DNA of 64,000 bases from Anaerovirgula multivorans (GTDB lineage: Bacteria > Bacillota > Clostridia > Peptostreptococcales > Natronincolaceae). This document shows positions 62,158-64,000 of this stretch, in pieces. The notes below the pieces were generated by a model. That model saw nothing but the letters and a program-made list of their open reading frames with translations. It was not told where the DNA came from and made no database searches. Where the stretch lies: assembly GCF_900188145.1 (NCBI RefSeq), contig NZ_FZOJ01000007.1, positions 62,001-126,000 of the forward strand, in the 5' to 3' direction. The position numbers were made by a program, and so were the translations under genes. Each line of letters opens with the position of its first letter. Within the stretch, counting starts at the first letter, position 1.

Positions 62158-62739
62158 TTAATCATCATCTTCCCCGTATTCTTCTAAATAAATCGTTTCG
62201 GGTATAAGGATTTCATCCTCCTCATTTTGGGAGTTATTGAGATACGTCAAAACCTTCAATCTCACTTCTCCCGTCACTTCTATCTCTAATTCATATTCCA
62301 CCTGAATGGCAATTGTTGGCATCCCAGATTGATTTACCAATGAAGTTCCAAGAACTGCAGGTCCTTTATTGATTTTTGCTATGATTGAACTTCTATGATC
62401 GCTTTCCTTATCAAAACTGATTTCCTCTATATTTTCAACCTCTATTACCTTCGAAAACTTTGCAATATTTTTTGAAATTTTTGTATCGCCATTGGATAGG
62501 TACCATACATGAACTTCGAATTTGCCATCTACTCTTACATTAATTATTTTTCTATTGGAATTTTCAAATTTAGTATCAACAATCTCAGCATTAGTAATGG
62601 TACACCCTAACACACCACTTGGGACTTCGTTTTTATTAACGATCATGTGCATAGTGGTGTGATATGTGTGATGGCCACTTCCTAAAACTACATTGGTAAA
62701 AATCGTCCTAAAACATTCATTTTTATTGCTATCCATCAT
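62158..62739 (-). CDS. cotE: CotE-like outer spore coat protein (paralogue 2)
   Basis: Similar to 55023-55652 over the core: RTIFTNVVLGSGHHTYHTTM, SGVLGCTITNAEIVDTKFEN, VRVDGKFEVHVWYLSNGDTK, IQVEYELEIEVTGEVRLKVL. It ends with an acidic LIPETIYLEEYGEDDD instead of the Lys/Glu repeat. About 193 residues; the ATG at 62739 follows AGGAGG. A sigma-K-like promoter related to that of paralogue 1 lies upstream. Confidence 0.87.
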   Translation of the reverse strand: MMDSNKNECFRTIFTNVVLGSGHHTYHTTMHMIVNKNEVPSGVLGCTITNAEIVDTKFENSNRKIINVRVDGKFEVHVWYLSNGDTKISKNIAKFSKVIEVENIEEISFDKESDHRSSIIAKINKGPAVLGTSLVNQSGMPTIAIQVEYELEIEVTGEVRLKVLTYLNNSQNEEDEILIPETIYLEEYGEDDD

Positions 62740-62786
62740 TAACAACCTCCTCTCTTATGAAATGATAAAATTTTCCTTCTTACATT

Positions 62787-62816
62787 CATAATATTCTAAA
62801 TATAGTAAGATGTTCT
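62787..62816 (-). promoter_or_regulatory. Sigma-K-like promoter of cotE paralogue 2
   Basis: On the minus strand AAC, a 16-base spacer, and AATATTATG, within AGAACATCTTACTATATTTA. It shares the AG.ACATCTTA.TA.AT block with paralogue 1 at the same position relative to the -10. Confidence 0.45.
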
Positions 62817-63065
62817 ATTTTAGATGATTTTTTTACCTGATTATATATTCTACAGAATTAGCTATATTTAGCTATATAAAGTAGAGTCCCTCTCTTATTT
62901 ACAATTTTGTTATAACTAAAGTTTTCGGTTTGACGTCGCATTTGACAACCGTTTCAAGTTTACAGACCTGAATCCTTCCAAGGAACAGATGATATGACTG
63001 CAAAATAGTGTATTTTAGACAATACAGAATTAAATGATAGATGTAATAATTCCTGCAATCATATA

Positions 63066-63494
63066 ATGGGAAGCTATTTCTTAATTTCTATTGTCATTGG
63101 ATTTTTTACCTTACTACTTGCTGTATTAGGTCTGTGGTCTGCGGGAACAGGAGTAATGGATGACCCTATTTCCTTTGGTACGGTTTTTAATGCTGCGATG
63201 GTTTATTTACCAGCAATGTGGATAATGATTGGTGTCGCAGTGTTGTTTGTTGGCTTTGTACCACAAGCAGCGGGCTTAACCTGGCTATATTTAGGATATT
63301 CATTCTTTGCCGTATACTTAGGGGGATTACTTCAATTTTCCCCTTTAATGAGTAAGTTGTCACCATTCGGCAATGTGCCTAAAGTACCAATTGAAGATTT
63401 GAATTTCACCCAAATTTTAATAATGATAGCTATAGCACTAAGCTTAATCGTGATTAGATTTATAGGATACAACAAACGGGATATACAAGGATAA
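63066..63494 (+). pseudogene. ABC transporter permease, C-terminal remnant
   Basis: The frame encodes 142 residues with four membrane helices: LWSAGTGVMDDPISFGTVFN, MIGVAVLFVGFVPQAAGLTW, LGYSFFAVYLGGLLQF and the end SLIVIRFIGYNKRDIQG. This matches the last quarter of tetronasin-type ABC permeases of about 530 residues. There is no ribosome binding site and upstream (62746-63065) shows no intact coding sequence, so it is a truncated gene. A strong terminator follows. Confidence 0.75.
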
Positions 63495-63496
63495 TA

Positions 63497-63530
63497 AGGA
63501 GACCTCCAGTTATAGAGCTGGAGGTCTCCT
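63497..63530 (+). terminator. Terminator after the ABC permease remnant
   Basis: AGGAGACCTCCAG / CTGGAGGTCTCCT are perfect 13-base arms with an 8-base loop, followed by CTTG; the T-run is weak. The region 63531-63648 holds no gene. Confidence 0.7.
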
Positions 63531-63648
63531 CTTGAACTTGCACAAATACAAATCAACAAGTGCTTCTTTCCTTTAAAACCGCTTCCCTCAAGCTCTTAGG
63601 GAAGTTGATTCTTTTGATACTCCTTTACGTTTAACATGATAAATGGTT

Positions 63649-64000
63649 CTAGTAATCCATTTTCTTTATATTTTCATATATATTATTCTTTTCTTTTGTA
63701 ACAATAAACTTATCTAATAAGTGGGAAATTATCATGATACCAGGAATATTGATTAATAAACGTGTGATAGCAAAATCGCTCCCTAGAGCAGTCATTTCAA
63801 AGAGAAACATTGGTATCTTAGTAGTAGACCATGCTCCAATAAATATTAAAATATTACTAAATTTTGCTCCCTTTTTCATCAAAATAAGCGCAATTGGAAA
63901 GGCACCATAAAGAGGACCTGCTGCTGCAGAACCCAGTAGGAAGGCTAGAACTATGCCTTTTATGCCAGAATCTTCTCCCATGTACCTTACCATAGTTTCC
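63649..64000 (-). CDS. ArsP/DUF318-type permease (continues past right edge)
   Basis: The minus-strand frame is open to the window end (ETMVRYMGEDSGIKG before the first convenient Met), so the gene starts outside. The visible part, GEDSGIKGIVLAFLLGSAAA, GPLYGAFPIALILMKKGAKF and LIFIGAWSTTKIPMFLFEMT, is the C-terminal half of predicted permeases (PF03773-like, UPF0718/ArsP). Some members export organoarsenicals; the substrate here cannot be told. Confidence 0.75.
   Translation of the reverse strand, partial: ETMVRYMGEDSGIKGIVLAFLLGSAAAGPLYGAFPIALILMKKGAKFSNILIFIGAWSTTKIPMFLFEMTALGSDFAITRLLINIPGIMIISHLLDKFIVTKEKNNIYENIKKMDY

Noticed and set aside
62930-62960. Palindrome-like GGTTTGACGTCGCATTTGAC region as an attachment site
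   Set aside because: Pairing is weak and there is no integrase or second copy.

Overview
The window looks like chromosome from a low-GC, endospore-forming, anaerobic, motile Firmicute of the Clostridia. The gene content (glutamate fermentation by the methylaspartate route, flavodiiron protein, Na+/glutamate symporter, CotE/CotS spore-coat genes, CheV-type chemotaxis) suggests Alkaliphilus or a close relative. The genus is a guess from gene content and protein style, not from a database comparison.

Layout. Bases 1-3250 (+) hold a GlnK/GlnL-like two-component system (kinase cut by the left edge) and the glutamate carrier gltS. Bases 3538-15174 (-) are one long operon: GntR regulator, glutamate mutase S, L and E, methylaspartate ammonia-lyase, two-subunit mesaconase, citramalate (citrate-type) lyase D, E and F, its ligase CitC and the prosthetic-group transferase CitX. 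Together these import glutamate and convert it to acetate and pyruvate. Two hairpin repeats sit inside the operon, and a perfect operator lies on the promoter in front of the GntR gene. Bases 15200-17800 carry decayed gene fragments and an aldo-keto reductase with ferredoxin clusters.

Bases 17876-26243 (-) hold an orphan anti-sigma factor, an ABC-F ATPase behind a terminator that overlaps its ribosome binding site, a flavodiiron protein, a MarR-MATE efflux pair with twin operators, and RsgA. Bases 26489-39800 are an accessory zone: gene remnants (TetR, VOC, response regulator, RND pump), two paralogous fusions of a Phd/YefM-like antitoxin domain with a Uma2 nuclease, a PadR gene with an unusual HAAS-FtsW/RodA fusion, an XRE-cupin regulator sharing a DNA motif with a DUF819-dipeptidase operon, lipoproteins and an OmpR-type two-component system.

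Bases 39880-47033 (-) are a chemotaxis/signalling block (MCP, CheV, SANT-like DNA-binding protein, a receiver-DUF2294 fusion paired with a degenerate kinase, CheY). Bases 47289-54607 (-) contain secreted proteins, the feoA-feoB iron uptake genes with two Fur boxes and a 46-residue FeoB-associated protein, a DNA glycosylase and a phospholipase D-like protein. Bases 55023-62745 are a spore-coat island (two CotE homologues, UDP-glucose dehydrogenase, uronate epimerase, glycosyltransferase, two CotS kinases). The right end holds an ABC permease remnant and a permease cut by the window edge.

I found no rRNA, tRNA, CRISPR array, complete insertion sequence or recognisable riboswitch. Promoters, operators and hairpins were read by eye; no folding or database search was run.
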